DNA from: Sphingomonas sp.
GTDB taxonomy: Bacteria > Pseudomonadota > Alphaproteobacteria > Sphingomonadales > Sphingomonadaceae
Reading direction: 5' to 3'
Length of the DNA: 64,000 bases
Assembly (NCBI RefSeq): GCF_003248515.1
Contig: NZ_QFOB01000008.1
Location: 62,001 to 126,000, forward strand
Shown: positions 33,928 through 43,070 of the stretch, piece after piece
How the letters are laid out: each line of letters starts with the position of its first letter
Position numbering within the stretch: the first letter of the stretch is position 1
Program-made: the position numbers and the translations under genes
The notes under the pieces: model-generated
What the model saw: the letters and a program-made list of their open reading frames with translations, nothing else
Told to the model about the DNA's origin: nothing
Databases searched by the model: none

Positions 33928-36159
33928 ATGAACACGAAATATCTGCGCGCCGGCATCGCACCCGTGGCTCTTCTGGCGCTGTGCGCCCCGCTCCATGCCG
34001 CCGGGCTGGCGGATGCCGATGCCGCCGCTGGGGTGGATGCGGCCGAGACGATCACGGTGACGGCCACGCGCACCGAAAAGCCGGTGGAGGATGTGCCCGC
34101 CACCGTTTCCGTGATCGACGCACGCCAGATCGCCGATCGCTTCGTGAACGATATCAAGGATCTGATCCGTTACGAGCCCGGCGTCACGGTGCGCCGCGCG
34201 CCCGCCCGCTTCACCGCCGCAGGTGCCTCGACCGGCCGCGATCGCGACAGCGGATTCAATATTCGCGGCATCGAGGGCAATCGCGTGATGATTACGGTCG
34301 ATGGCGTGCGCGTGCCCGACGCGTTCAGCTTCGGCGCGCAATCCGTGGGCCGTGGCGACTATGTCGATCTGGATCTGGTGAAATCGGTCGAGATCCTGCG
34401 CGGCCCTGCCTCCGCGCTCTACGGCAGCGATGGCGTGGCCGGCGCGGTGAGCTTCGTCACCAAGGATCCCGGCGATTTCCTGAAGGAGGGGCAGGCGCTG
34501 GGCGGTGGCATGCGTGTCGGCTATGATGCCAGCGACGAAAGCTGGGCCGAGAGCCTCGTCGTCGCCGGCAAGAGCGGCACCGTCTCGGCCATGCTGGCCT
34601 ATACGCGCCGCGACGGCCACGAGATCGACAACAAGGGCACGAACGATTCCGCCAATACGGATCGCACCACGCCCAATCCGCAGGACACTTTCTCCAATGC
34701 CGTGCTGGCCCGGGCCGTCTGGTCGCCCAGCGACGCGCATCGCCTGCGCTTCACCTACGAGCATTTCGACTCCGACGTGGATACCAACGTGCTGAGCGCG
34801 ATCGCCAAGCCGACGTTCACCTCCACCTCCGTGATCGGCCTCTCCGCGACCGACGAGACGCGGCGCAACCGCGGCACGATCGACTATCGCTACAAGGGCG
34901 ACGGCTTCGTCAGCGGCATCCGCGCGGCCGGCTACTACCAGCGCAGCAGCAACCTTCAGGATGCCTATGAGGACCGGAACACCGCCGCCGATCGCACGCG
35001 CATCAACAGGTTCCGCAACGAAATCTATGGCGGCATGCTGCAACTGGAGAGCCGCATCACGACCGGCGCGATCGAGCATCTGTTCGTCTATGGCGCCGAT
35101 TACGCGCATAACCGCCAGACGGGCGTGCGCGACGGCACGGTGGCGCCGGTGGGCGAAACCTATCCGACGCGCGCCTTCCCGACGACTGACAACACGCTGA
35201 TCGGCGCCTTCGTGCAGGATGAAATCTCGATCGGCGGCGGGCTGCTGACGGTCTTTCCGTCGCTGCGCTACGATCATTACAGGCTGGATCCGAAGAATGA
35301 TCCGCTCTTCACCACCTTCGTGCCGCGCGGCCAGAGCGGATCGAAGGTGACGCCGCGCATCGGCGCGGTGGTGAAGGCGACCGAGATGATCCGGCTGTTC
35401 GCCAATTATACGCGCGGCTTCAAATCGCCCGAGCCGAACCAGATCAACAACGGCTTCGCCAATGTCGTCGTGAATTATCAGTCCATTCCGAATCCGGATC
35501 TGCAGCCCGAGACGAGCGAAAGCTATGAGGGCGGCGTGCGCCTGAACGGCGATGGCTGGTCCGTCAGCACCACGGCCTTCAATGGCCGCTACCGGAACTT
35601 CATCGATCAGATCCAGATCCGGGGATCCTTCACCGCCGCCGATCCGGCCGTCTATCAATATGTGAATCTCGGCCGGGTGAAGATTCACGGGCTGGAGGCG
35701 AAGGGGGATTATCGTCATCCCAGCGGCTTCGGCGCGCAGGCGGCCTTCTCCTATGCGAAGGGCAGCGTGCGCCAGACCGGCGTTGCCGGATCGCGTCCGC
35801 TCGACAGCGTGGAGCCCGTGAAGATCGTCGCGGGCGTCTTCTACCGGCCGGACGAGGGGCCGTTCAGCGGCCAGATCATGGCCACGCATTCGGCCGGCAA
35901 GAAGCTGTCGCGCACCAACAACAGCTGCAACACGGCGACGACGAGCTGCTTCACGCCTTCCGGCTTCTGGGTGTTCGACGCGACCATTTCCTATCGCCTC
36001 TTCGACAGGGCGACGCTGCGCGCGGGCCTCTTCAACATCTTCGACAAGAAATATTTCTGGTGGAGCGACGTGCGCGGCCTCGCCTCCAATTCCACCATCA
36101 AGGACGCCTTCTCGCAGCCCGGCCGCAAGGCGGGCGCCTCGCTGAGCTTCTCGCTGTGA
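33928..36159 (+). CDS. TonB-dependent receptor of the haem/haemoglobin-type family
   Basis: A 743-residue receptor: signal peptide (cleavage near LHAAG, residue 25), TonB-box-like ETITVTATRTEKPVEDVP (about 40-57), plug with GFNIRGIEGNRVMITVDGVRVPD and VEILRGPASALYGSDGVAGAV, barrel ending in SFSL. The plug resembles the haemoglobin/transferrin/lactoferrin receptor family. The extracellular region has FKSPEPNQINNGF and NPDLQPETSESYEGG, equivalents of FRAP and NPNL motifs, but no His stands between them, although haem receptors usually have one. The ligand may therefore be another iron or metal complex. The Fur-box-like site upstream supports iron control. Confidence 0.88.
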   Translation: MNTKYLRAGIAPVALLALCAPLHAAGLADADAAAGVDAAETITVTATRTEKPVEDVPATVSVIDARQIADRFVNDIKDLIRYEPGVTVRRAPARFTAAGASTGRDRDSGFNIRGIEGNRVMITVDGVRVPDAFSFGAQSVGRGDYVDLDLVKSVEILRGPASALYGSDGVAGAVSFVTKDPGDFLKEGQALGGGMRVGYDASDESWAESLVVAGKSGTVSAMLAYTRRDGHEIDNKGTNDSANTDRTTPNPQDTFSNAVLARAVWSPSDAHRLRFTYEHFDSDVDTNVLSAIAKPTFTSTSVIGLSATDETRRNRGTIDYRYKGDGFVSGIRAAGYYQRSSNLQDAYEDRNTAADRTRINRFRNEIYGGMLQLESRITTGAIEHLFVYGADYAHNRQTGVRDGTVAPVGETYPTRAFPTTDNTLIGAFVQDEISIGGGLLTVFPSLRYDHYRLDPKNDPLFTTFVPRGQSGSKVTPRIGAVVKATEMIRLFANYTRGFKSPEPNQINNGFANVVVNYQSIPNPDLQPETSESYEGGVRLNGDGWSVSTTAFNGRYRNFIDQIQIRGSFTAADPAVYQYVNLGRVKIHGLEAKGDYRHPSGFGAQAAFSYAKGSVRQTGVAGSRPLDSVEPVKIVAGVFYRPDEGPFSGQIMATHSAGKKLSRTNNSCNTATTSCFTPSGFWVFDATISYRLFDRATLRAGLFNIFDKKYFWWSDVRGLASNSTIKDAFSQPGRKAGASLSFSL

Positions 36160-36173
36160 TCCGGAGCAACAGG

Positions 36174-37139
36174 ATGATCCGTTCCCCCCTCATCGCCGCC
36201 GCGCTCGCGCTGGCCGTCTGCCCCGCTGCGATCATCTCGGCCCGACCGGGTCCCGGCGCGGCACAGGCCGATCAAGCGCGCGACCATGCCTCGATCCTCC
36301 GCATGGCCGGCACCTACAAGGTGACGTTCGACATGCGCGAGACGGTGCCCTTCGTCGCCGGCTACAAGCCCTATGAGGCCAAGATCAGTGGCGGGCATGA
36401 GGTGGTGAAGGCCGTGCTCGACACGCCCGGCCACATCATCCTCCAGCATCTGCTGGTGGTGGATACGGGCACCGCCAAGCCGCTCGTCATCAAGCATTGG
36501 CGACAGGATTGGACGTGGCAGCCCAAATCCGTGCTCGTTTATACAGGCCCGGGCCGCTGGACGCTGCGCCCGCTTTCGGCGGCCGAGGCGCAGGGGAACT
36601 GGTCGCAGACCGTGTGGCAGACGGACGACAGCCCGCGTTACGGCGCGATCGGGCGCTGGCGCTATGACGATGGCGTCGCGCGCTGGATGAGCGAGGAGAC
36701 GCGCCGCCCGCTCGCGCGGCGCGACGCGACCCGCCATCCGCCCTACGATCATTATCTCGGCACCAATCGTCACGCGCTCACACCCGATGGCTGGGTGCAG
36801 GAGCAGGACAATGCCAAGATCGGGCCGAAGGACGGCACGGACGCCACCTTCGTCCATGAAGTGGTGATCAACTCCTATGTGCCCGCGCGCGATTTCCCGA
36901 TCGCGGCGGCCGAAACCTACTGGGCGAAGACCGCCGATTACTGGGCATCGGTGCGCGCGGACTGGGACAAGGCGATCGCGAAGGGGCAGGGGCTTCGCCT
37001 CGGCGAGGAGGCGGACAACGGCTCGGTCACCGGGCACGAACTGATGCTCATCGCGGACGATATCGCCTCGGGCGAGATCAAGCCGGATGAGGGGCGCAAG
37101 GAAGCTTCGGAGATCATCGCGAAGGGCGCGGCGGAATAG
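36174..37139 (+). CDS. DUF6607 family exported protein
   Basis: A 321-residue protein with a signal peptide (about 1-29) and a DUF6607 domain with AGTYKVTFDMRETVPF, GHIILQHLLVVD, VIKHWRQDWTWQP and RYGAIGRWRYDDGVARWMSEETRRPLARRD. It starts 14 nt after the TBDR stop behind AACAGG, so it is in the same operon. Members of this family accompany iron-type TonB receptors; the molecular role is unknown. Confidence 0.8.
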   Translation: MIRSPLIAAALALAVCPAAIISARPGPGAAQADQARDHASILRMAGTYKVTFDMRETVPFVAGYKPYEAKISGGHEVVKAVLDTPGHIILQHLLVVDTGTAKPLVIKHWRQDWTWQPKSVLVYTGPGRWTLRPLSAAEAQGNWSQTVWQTDDSPRYGAIGRWRYDDGVARWMSEETRRPLARRDATRHPPYDHYLGTNRHALTPDGWVQEQDNAKIGPKDGTDATFVHEVVINSYVPARDFPIAAAETYWAKTADYWASVRADWDKAIAKGQGLRLGEEADNGSVTGHELMLIADDIASGEIKPDEGRKEASEIIAKGAAE

Positions 37140-37153
37140 TCTCCGGCGGCGCG

Positions 37154-37181
37154 GGGAGGGCGGCGATGGGCCGGCCCTCCC
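37154..37181. terminator. Bidirectional terminator between convergent genes
   Basis: GGGAGGGC (37154-37161) pairs with GCCCTCCC (37174-37181), with GGC/GCC inside. It fills the 41-nt gap between the DUF6607 gene and the convergent MocR gene and overlaps the latter's stop by one base. Confidence 0.5.
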
Positions 37182-38569
37182 TATTCGCGGCAGGCGCGGG
37201 CGAGGAAGGCGAAGATCCGGTCATCCTCGCTCATCGCGACATTGAAGCGCAGATGATCGCCCCACGCGCCGGAAGGGCTGAAGACGTTGCCGGGCGCGAG
37301 CACGATATTCTCCTCCAGCGCCCGGCGGGCGAGCGCCACGGCATCCATGCCTTCCGGCAGGCGCGCCCAGACGAACAGGCCGGCGGCGGGCTCGATCCAG
37401 GGTTCGATGCCCACCGCGCGCAATTGCGCGAGCGTCCGCGCGGTGGCGCAACTGAGCCGCGCGCGCACCATCTCCATATGGCGGCGATGGCTGCTGTCGG
37501 TAAGCACCGCATAGAGAAGATCGGCCGAGAGCGGATTGCCGGACATGGACGTGGCGATGCGCAGATCGGTGAGCGCCTCGATCCAGGCGGGCTTGGCCGC
37601 GATATGGCCACAGCGCACAGCCGCCGAGACGGATTTCGAAAAGCTGCCGATGCGGATCACGCGCTCCAGCCCGTCGAAGGCCGCCAGTCGCGGCGCGGTG
37701 ACATGTTCGAAATCCGCGAAGATATCATCTTCCACCACGATCAGATCGTGCGCCTCGGCAAGCTTGAGCAGCCGGTGCGCGATCGGGGCGGAGAGGGTGG
37801 CGCCGGTGGGATTGTGGACGGCCGAATTGGTGAGATAGAAACGCGGGCGATGTTCGGCGACGGCGGCGGCGAAGGCGGCGACATCCGGCCCGTGCGGCGT
37901 CATCGGCACGCCCACCACCTTCGCGCGATGCGCCCGCAGCAGCGCCAGGAAATTGAAGTAGCAGGGATCGTCGATCAGCACCGTATCGCCGGGCGAAAGC
38001 AGGAAGCGGCACACGAGATCCACGGCGTGGGATCCGCTGTCCGTGAGCAGGATCTGATCCGGTGACGCATCCACGCCCTGATCGGCCAGCCTGCGCGCAA
38101 GCAGCGCGCGCAGCGGGAGCGGGCCCTGCGCGGTGGCATAGGCCGTCAGCGCCTCGGTCGCGTCGATGCGGGCGGCGGCGCGCATCGCCTTGCGCAGCGC
38201 ATCGCCCGGCAGCCAATCGTCGGGCAGCCAGCCGCAGCCGGCCAGGATCGCGCCCGCGCGCCCGTTGAGCGACTGGCGCAGCATCCAGAGCGGATCCACT
38301 TCGCGCTCCACCGCCGCCCCGATCCTGTCCAGCGCGAGCGGGGCGAGCGGGGCCGCGACATAGAAGCCGGATCCGGCGCGCGGGCGGATCACGCCTTCGG
38401 CCGAAAGCCGGCCATAGGCCTCCACGATGGTCGATTTGGAAAAGCCGGTCTGGCCCGCCATCGCACGGACGGAGGGAAGCTGCGCGCCGGGCGTCAGCGT
38501 CCGCCGCTCGATCCGGTGGCGCACGGCTTCCATCACCATTCCGATGCGCGTGTCTCCGCCGTCGTTCAT
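37181..38569 (-). CDS. MocR/PdxR-type regulator (GntR helix plus aminotransferase-like domain)
   Basis: A 462-residue fusion of a GntR winged helix (about 5-75, GAQLPSVRAMAGQTGFSKSTIVEAYGRL) and a fold-type I PLP domain (about 110-460). The PLP-binding lysine lies in GSFSKSVSAAVRCGHIA, and YLTNSAVHNPTGATL holds the ring-side Asn. MocR proteins sense PLP or amino-acid adducts. Three GTAC half-sites at 18-bp steps lie just upstream (38577-38616). The divergent neighbours (UrcA, PhzF) are possible targets. Confidence 0.9.
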   Translation of the reverse strand: MNDGGDTRIGMVMEAVRHRIERRTLTPGAQLPSVRAMAGQTGFSKSTIVEAYGRLSAEGVIRPRAGSGFYVAAPLAPLALDRIGAAVEREVDPLWMLRQSLNGRAGAILAGCGWLPDDWLPGDALRKAMRAAARIDATEALTAYATAQGPLPLRALLARRLADQGVDASPDQILLTDSGSHAVDLVCRFLLSPGDTVLIDDPCYFNFLALLRAHRAKVVGVPMTPHGPDVAAFAAAVAEHRPRFYLTNSAVHNPTGATLSAPIAHRLLKLAEAHDLIVVEDDIFADFEHVTAPRLAAFDGLERVIRIGSFSKSVSAAVRCGHIAAKPAWIEALTDLRIATSMSGNPLSADLLYAVLTDSSHRRHMEMVRARLSCATARTLAQLRAVGIEPWIEPAAGLFVWARLPEGMDAVALARRALEENIVLAPGNVFSPSGAWGDHLRFNVAMSEDDRIFAFLARACRE

Positions 38570-38576
38570 CCTGATC

Positions 38577-38616
38577 GTACTCTTTCATTGGGCAGTACAG
38601 TTTATCGATATCGTAC
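38577..38616. promoter_or_regulatory. Three evenly spaced GTAC elements upstream of mocR
   Basis: GTAC occurs at 38577, 38595 and 38613, exactly 18 bp apart, in ATCGTACTC, GCAGTACAG and ATCGTACCT contexts. MocR proteins usually bind direct repeats in the divergent region, so these are candidate sites. Confidence 0.4.
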
Positions 38617-38671
38617 CTGTCCGTCCCTGTTCCCGCCAGCCCCTTCGGCGCATCTGCCGCGCCGGAGGAGA

Positions 38672-39013
38672 ATGATGATGAACCCGAAGACGCCCGCCCA
38701 CCCGTTCGTGCTCGCCCTGTTCGGGCTGGCCCTCGTCGCGCCGGCGGCTGCCCGCCAGCCAGAAGCGGGCACGGCCACCGCCACCGTGCGGATCGCACGC
38801 CTCGATCGCCATCCCGCCACGCCGGCGGCCGCACGGCGCGTGCTGGTGCGGATCGATCGCGCCTTGCTGGAAGTCTGCGGCGCTTCGGACTTCAGCCTGC
38901 GCGAGGTGAAGGCCGCGACCCGCCAGTCGGCCTGCTGGAAGGATGGCATGGCGGATGCAGTGGCGCGCATCGGCGATCCGGCGCTGCGCCTCGCTTATGC
39001 GCAGCGCCCCTGA
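38672..39013 (+). CDS. UrcA family exported protein
   Basis: A 113-residue protein with a signal peptide (cleavage near AAARQPE, residue 28) and a UrcA-like region with two Cys (LLEVCGASDFSLREV, QSACWKDGMADAVARIGDPAL). The family is common in sphingomonads and caulobacters, and its function is unknown. GGAGGAG precedes the ATG at 38672. It lies 12 nt before the phzF-like gene and is probably cotranscribed with it. Confidence 0.75.
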   Translation: MMMNPKTPAHPFVLALFGLALVAPAAARQPEAGTATATVRIARLDRHPATPAAARRVLVRIDRALLEVCGASDFSLREVKAATRQSACWKDGMADAVARIGDPALRLAYAQRP

Positions 39014-39025
39014 GGAGGGGCGGGT

Positions 39026-39871
39026 ATGGCTTATCCGTTCAGGCTGGTCGACGTTTTCGGCACCGGCGCCTTCACCGGCAATCCGCTGGCGGTGATCGCC
39101 GGGGCCGATGATCTTTCGAGCGGGGAGATGCAGCGCATCACGCGCTGGCTGAATCTGTCCGAAACCGCCTTCCTGCTGCCGCCGACGATGCCCGGCGCCG
39201 ATTATCGCGTGCGGATCTTCACGCTCGCGCACGAGCTCCCCTTTGCCGGGCATCCCACCCTGGGAAGCTGCCACGCCTGGCTCGAGGCGGGAGGCCGCCC
39301 GGCGGCGGAGGAGATGATCGTGCAGCAATGCGGCGCGGGGCTGGTGCGCGTCCGCAGCGATGGCGGGCAACTGGCCTTCGCCGCTCCTCCCCTGCTGCGC
39401 GGCGATCGCCCCACCCGGCAAGAGATCGGGGATGCCTGCGCGGTGCTGCGGATCGATCCCGCGGCGATCGTCGATGCGCGCTGGGTGGATAATGGGCCCG
39501 GCTGGATCGCGATCCTGCTGCCCTCGGCCGAAGCCGTGCTCGCGGTGGAACCGATGCGCCATCATGACCGGCCGACCGCGATCGGCATTGTCGGGCCGCA
39601 TACGGCAGGCGGCGATGCGGCGTTCGAGATACGCGCCATCTTCAATGATGCGTTCGGCGCGCTGATCGAGGATCCGGTGACCGGCAGCCTCAACGCCTCG
39701 ATCGGCCAGTGGTTGTTCGAAAGCGGCCGCGTGACGTGCGCCTATGCGGCCGCGCAGGGCACGCGGCTGGGGCGGACGGGCCGGGTGCCGGTCTCGCGGG
39801 ACGGTGACGGGCAGGTCTGGGTCGGCGGCCGGACCGTCACACTGTTCGATGGCGTGACGCAGGCGGGATAG
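39026..39871 (+). CDS. PhzF family phenazine-biosynthesis-like isomerase
   Basis: A 281-residue PhzF/diaminopimelate-epimerase-fold protein. The catalytic Glu46 is in LNLSETAFL; other family motifs are FTGNPLAVI, LPFAGHPTLG and EDPVTGSLNASIGQWL. No phenazine genes are near, so it is one of the many stand-alone PhzF proteins with unknown substrate. A divergent MocR regulator may control it. Confidence 0.85.
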   Translation: MAYPFRLVDVFGTGAFTGNPLAVIAGADDLSSGEMQRITRWLNLSETAFLLPPTMPGADYRVRIFTLAHELPFAGHPTLGSCHAWLEAGGRPAAEEMIVQQCGAGLVRVRSDGGQLAFAAPPLLRGDRPTRQEIGDACAVLRIDPAAIVDARWVDNGPGWIAILLPSAEAVLAVEPMRHHDRPTAIGIVGPHTAGGDAAFEIRAIFNDAFGALIEDPVTGSLNASIGQWLFESGRVTCAYAAAQGTRLGRTGRVPVSRDGDGQVWVGGRTVTLFDGVTQAG

Positions 39872-40011
39872 CTCTCCGCACGAACGCCATTGTCAGAATG
39901 GCGCCCGCGGGCAGAATGCGCGGCGGCGGGCCATCCGCTTCCGGCGCGCTTCGGGGCGCCGGGATGAGGGATGGGCCTGCCGGGCGCGTATGATCCCGTG
40001 CGGAGGCAGAG

Positions 40012-40278
40012 ATGACGATCGACGACACATTGGCGAGGCTGGCCGCATCCGCCGCGCATCCCGGGCTGGATGAGGTGGAGGCAGGTGTGTTCGCGCGGAT
40101 CGCCGAGGATGCGCGCGCCGGACGCAGCATGCGCAAGGGCATGATCGCGGCGATCGGCACGGCGACGCTGGCGGGCCTTGCGGGGGCGGCCATCCCGACC
40201 GGCCATCCCGACCGAGGCGCCTCCATGCTCGTGCCGACCATGCTGGCGCCTTCCACCCTGCTCGACAGCACGCCGTGA
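40012..40278 (+). CDS. Small membrane protein, candidate CnrY-like anti-sigma factor
   Basis: An 88-residue protein: acidic cytosolic N-terminal part (about 1-40), one membrane helix (about 43-62, GMIAAIGTATLAGLAGAA), short periplasmic tail. I see no sequence motif that proves the family. Size (CnrY is about 95 residues), topology, and its place as the first gene before a CnrX-like sensor and an ECF sigma factor match cnrYXH. GGAGGCAGAG precedes the ATG. The stop overlaps the next start as GTGA. The anti-sigma role is inferred from synteny. Confidence 0.6.
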   Translation: MTIDDTLARLAASAAHPGLDEVEAGVFARIAEDARAGRSMRKGMIAAIGTATLAGLAGAAIPTGHPDRGASMLVPTMLAPSTLLDSTP

Positions 40279-40715
40279 ATCGAGGGCTCGTTCTCGTGGC
40301 GACGCTGGTGCTCGTCTTCGCCGCGGCCGTGGCGGGTGTCGGCGTCGGGCGGGCGATCTGGCCGGCGAGCCGGGAGCCGGGCGCCGAACTGCACAGCCTT
40401 CTCCACGATCGCCTCGATCTCGATGCCGGGCAGAGCCGGAAGCTGGAGGTGCTGGAGCGGCTCTATGCGACACGGCGGGCCGCGCTGGAGGCCGAGATGC
40501 GGGCGGACAATGCCCGGCTCGCCGCCGCGATCGAGAGCGAACATGGCTATGGCCCGGAAGTGGCCGCCGCGATCAACGCATCCCATGTCGCGATGGGGAC
40601 GCTCCAGAAGGAAACGGTGGCGCACATCTTCGCGATCCGCAAATTGCTGCGGGCCGATCAGATCGCGCGCTTCGATGCGGCGGTGGCCGGAAGCCTGACC
40701 GATCCGGGGCGGTGA
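40275..40715 (+). CDS. CnrX-like periplasmic heavy-metal sensor
   Basis: A 146-residue protein with an N-terminal membrane anchor (about 5-27) and a helical periplasmic domain of the CnrX/CpxP-like metal sensor family. Aligned with CnrX (148 residues) at a constant offset of two, the metal ligands His42, His46, Glu63 and His119 correspond to His40, His44, Glu61 and His117 here. The methionine ligand Met123 is replaced by Ile121. In CnrX, metal binding releases the sigma factor from CnrY. The GTG start overlaps the upstream stop and its own stop overlaps the sigma gene. The metal here may be copper, judging from the adjacent copAB. Confidence 0.8.
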   Translation: MNRGLVLVATLVLVFAAAVAGVGVGRAIWPASREPGAELHSLLHDRLDLDAGQSRKLEVLERLYATRRAALEAEMRADNARLAAAIESEHGYGPEVAAAINASHVAMGTLQKETVAHIFAIRKLLRADQIARFDAAVAGSLTDPGR

Positions 40716-41275
40716 GCAACGATCTCGCGGCGCTCGACGATGGGGCGCTCGTCGTTCTGGCGGCCGCGCGCCGCGACGATGCCTTCCGGGAAATCATGCG
40801 GCGCCACCGCGAGCCGCTCTATCGCCTGATCCGTGGCCATATCGGCGATGAGGATGCGGCGCTGGATCTCGTCCAGGAATCCTTTGCCAGCGCATGGCGC
40901 CATCTCGCGCGCTTCGATCCGGCGCTGCCGTTGCGGCCCTGGCTCGCGCGGATCGCGATCAACCGGAGCCGGGACTGGCATCGCCGCCGCCGCATCCGCA
41001 GATTGTTCGGCTTCGGCGATGCGGAGGCGGCAGAGACGGTTCCTGACGACGCGCCCTCGCCCGAGACGGTGGCGGCCGGCCGGATCGAACTCGAGCGCGT
41101 CTGGGCCGCGATCGCGCAACTGCCCGAACGGCTGCGTGAAACGCTGCTGCTGCGCGCGATCGAGGGCCTGAGCCAGGCGGAGACGGCACGCACGCTTTCG
41201 ATCAGCGAGAAGGCCGTGGAAACCCGCCTCTATCGCGCCCGAGCACACCTTTCCGCATTGCTGGGCGAGGGCTGA
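40712..41275 (+). CDS. ECF RNA polymerase sigma factor, CnrH-like position
   Basis: A 187-residue ECF sigma factor with region 2 (about 15-85; DAFREIMRRHREPLYRLI, DLVQESFASAWRHLARFDP, RPWLARIAINRSRDWHRRR) and region 4 (about 120-180; QLPERLRETLLLRAIEGLSQAETARTL, EKAVETRLYRAR). The GTG start overlaps the sensor gene stop. It is the third gene of a cnrYXH-like unit (CnrH has 191 residues) and ends 25 nt before copA. I infer metal-induced transcription of the unit and of copAB. Confidence 0.88.
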   Translation: MSNDLAALDDGALVVLAAARRDDAFREIMRRHREPLYRLIRGHIGDEDAALDLVQESFASAWRHLARFDPALPLRPWLARIAINRSRDWHRRRRIRRLFGFGDAEAAETVPDDAPSPETVAAGRIELERVWAAIAQLPERLRETLLLRAIEGLSQAETARTLSISEKAVETRLYRARAHLSALLGEG

Positions 41276-41300
41276 TCGCGCGCCGCGCGTAAAAGCCTGC

Positions 41301-43070
41301 ATGATACGGACACGGATGGCGCGCGGCGCGGCGGAACTGGGACGGCGGCATGTGCTGAAGGCGGGCGGCGCGGCGCTGCTGGCGCCCTTCTGGCCGGCCT
41401 GGGCGGCGCCTGTCTCGCCGGGGCTGGCGCCGTCGTCGCCCGCACTCGAAGGCACGGATATCGAGCTGCGCGTGGCCCACCGCATGCTGCGCATCGATGG
41501 CAGGGACATGCACGCCATCGGGCTGAACGATATGGTGCCGGGGCCGCTGCTGCGCCTGCGCGAGGGGCAGGATGTGCGCCTGACCGTGATCAACGATCTT
41601 CCCGACGAGGATACTTCGATCCACTGGCATGGCCTGCTGGTGCCCTTCCAGATGGATGGCGTGCCCGGCGTGAGCTTTCCGGGCATCAGGCCGGGCACCC
41701 GCTTCAGCTACAGCTTTCCGGTGCGGCAGGCGGGCACCTACTGGTATCACAGCCATTCCGGGCTGCAGGAGCAGATCGGCCATTATGGCCCGATCATCAT
41801 CGATCCGGCCGCCGCCGATCCGATCGGCCATGATCGCGAGCATGTGATCCTGCTTTCCGATCACAGCCCGCTTCACCCGCACAAGATCTTCACCCGGCTG
41901 AAGCAGCAGGGCGGCTATTTCAACTATCAGAAGCAGACTCTCGCCGGGCAATGGGCCGGGCGGGACCAGAAGGGGCGTGACCGGTTCGCATGGGGCGGGA
42001 TGCGGATGGACCCGGCCGACATTTCGGACGTGACGGGATCCACCTATACCTATCTGGTCAACGGCCACGGCCCGGCGGACAACTGGACGGCGCTGTTCCG
42101 GCCGGGCGAACGCGTGCGGCTGCGCTTCATCAATGCGGCGGCGATGACGATCTTCAACGTCCGCATCCCCGGCCTGACGCTCACGGTCGTCGCGGCCGAT
42201 GGCATCCCGGTGCGTCCCGTCGCGGTCGAGGAATTCCAGATCGCCAATGCCGAAACCTATGACGTGATCGTCACGCCGGCCGACGATCGTGCCTATGGCC
42301 TGGTGGCCGAGGCGATCGATCGCTCCGGCATGGCCTTCGCGACGCTCGCGCCGAGGCCTGGCCTTGCCGCGGCGGCGCCGCCGCTCCGCCGCCGCCCGCT
42401 CGCCACGATGCGGGACATGGGCATGGATATGTCCGCCATGGGGGATGACATGAAGGGCATGTCCCACACGGATATGACGGATATGCCGATGCCGGACGCG
42501 CCGATGCCGGAGATGCACATGGGCATGCGCGACCGGCGAAACGCACCGGCCCTGCCGCTTGGCCCCGGCGTCCAGACGATCGCACCGATGCCGGCGGACC
42601 GGACCGGCGAGCCGGGACAGGGCCTTGCGGACGTGGGGCACAAGGTGCTCATCTATGCCGATCTCGCGGCACTGGAGCGCAATCCCGATGTGCGTGCGCC
42701 CGGCCGTGCGATGCGCATCCACCTCACCGGCAACATGGAACGCTATATGTGGGCGTTCGACGGGCTAAAGCTGAATGAGGTGAAGGAACCCATAGCCTTC
42801 ACCGCCGGCGAGCGGGTGCGCATCACGCTCGTCAACGATACGATGATGAACCACCCGATCCACCTGCACGGCCATTTCTTCGAACTGGTCACGGGCAAGG
42901 GCGATCATGCGGCGCGCAAGCATACCGTGAACGTCCAGCCGGGCGGCACCGTCACCTTCGATCTCACGGCCGATGCCGTGGGAGACTGGGCGTTCCACTG
43001 CCACATGCTCTATCACATGCATGCCGGCATGATGCAGGTCGTCACGGTGCGGCCGGGAGCGGCGGCATGA
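41301..43070 (+). CDS. copA: Copper-resistance multicopper oxidase CopA
   Basis: A 589-residue periplasmic multicopper oxidase with a Tat signal (GRRHVLKAGGAALLAP). Copper ligand motifs in order are SIHWHGLLVP, TYWYHSHSGLQEQ, HPIHLHGHFFEL and FHCHMLYHMHAGMMQVV. A Met/Asp-rich loop (about residues 373-412, with MGMDMSAMGDDMKGM) is the typical copper-binding insert of CopA/PcoA. It oxidises Cu(I) and binds copper in the periplasm. ATGA overlap with copB. It follows the sigma factor closely. Confidence 0.95.
   Translation: MIRTRMARGAAELGRRHVLKAGGAALLAPFWPAWAAPVSPGLAPSSPALEGTDIELRVAHRMLRIDGRDMHAIGLNDMVPGPLLRLREGQDVRLTVINDLPDEDTSIHWHGLLVPFQMDGVPGVSFPGIRPGTRFSYSFPVRQAGTYWYHSHSGLQEQIGHYGPIIIDPAAADPIGHDREHVILLSDHSPLHPHKIFTRLKQQGGYFNYQKQTLAGQWAGRDQKGRDRFAWGGMRMDPADISDVTGSTYTYLVNGHGPADNWTALFRPGERVRLRFINAAAMTIFNVRIPGLTLTVVAADGIPVRPVAVEEFQIANAETYDVIVTPADDRAYGLVAEAIDRSGMAFATLAPRPGLAAAAPPLRRRPLATMRDMGMDMSAMGDDMKGMSHTDMTDMPMPDAPMPEMHMGMRDRRNAPALPLGPGVQTIAPMPADRTGEPGQGLADVGHKVLIYADLAALERNPDVRAPGRAMRIHLTGNMERYMWAFDGLKLNEVKEPIAFTAGERVRITLVNDTMMNHPIHLHGHFFELVTGKGDHAARKHTVNVQPGGTVTFDLTADAVGDWAFHCHMLYHMHAGMMQVVTVRPGAAA

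Noticed and set aside
33199..35889. 896-codon minus-strand frame across the DUF4198 gene and the TBDR antisense
   Set aside because: It overlaps two well-supported genes in other frames and has no recognisable domain.
39026..39871. A phenazine biosynthesis locus, suggested by the PhzF protein
   Set aside because: No other phz gene is near. Stand-alone PhzF-like isomerases are common.
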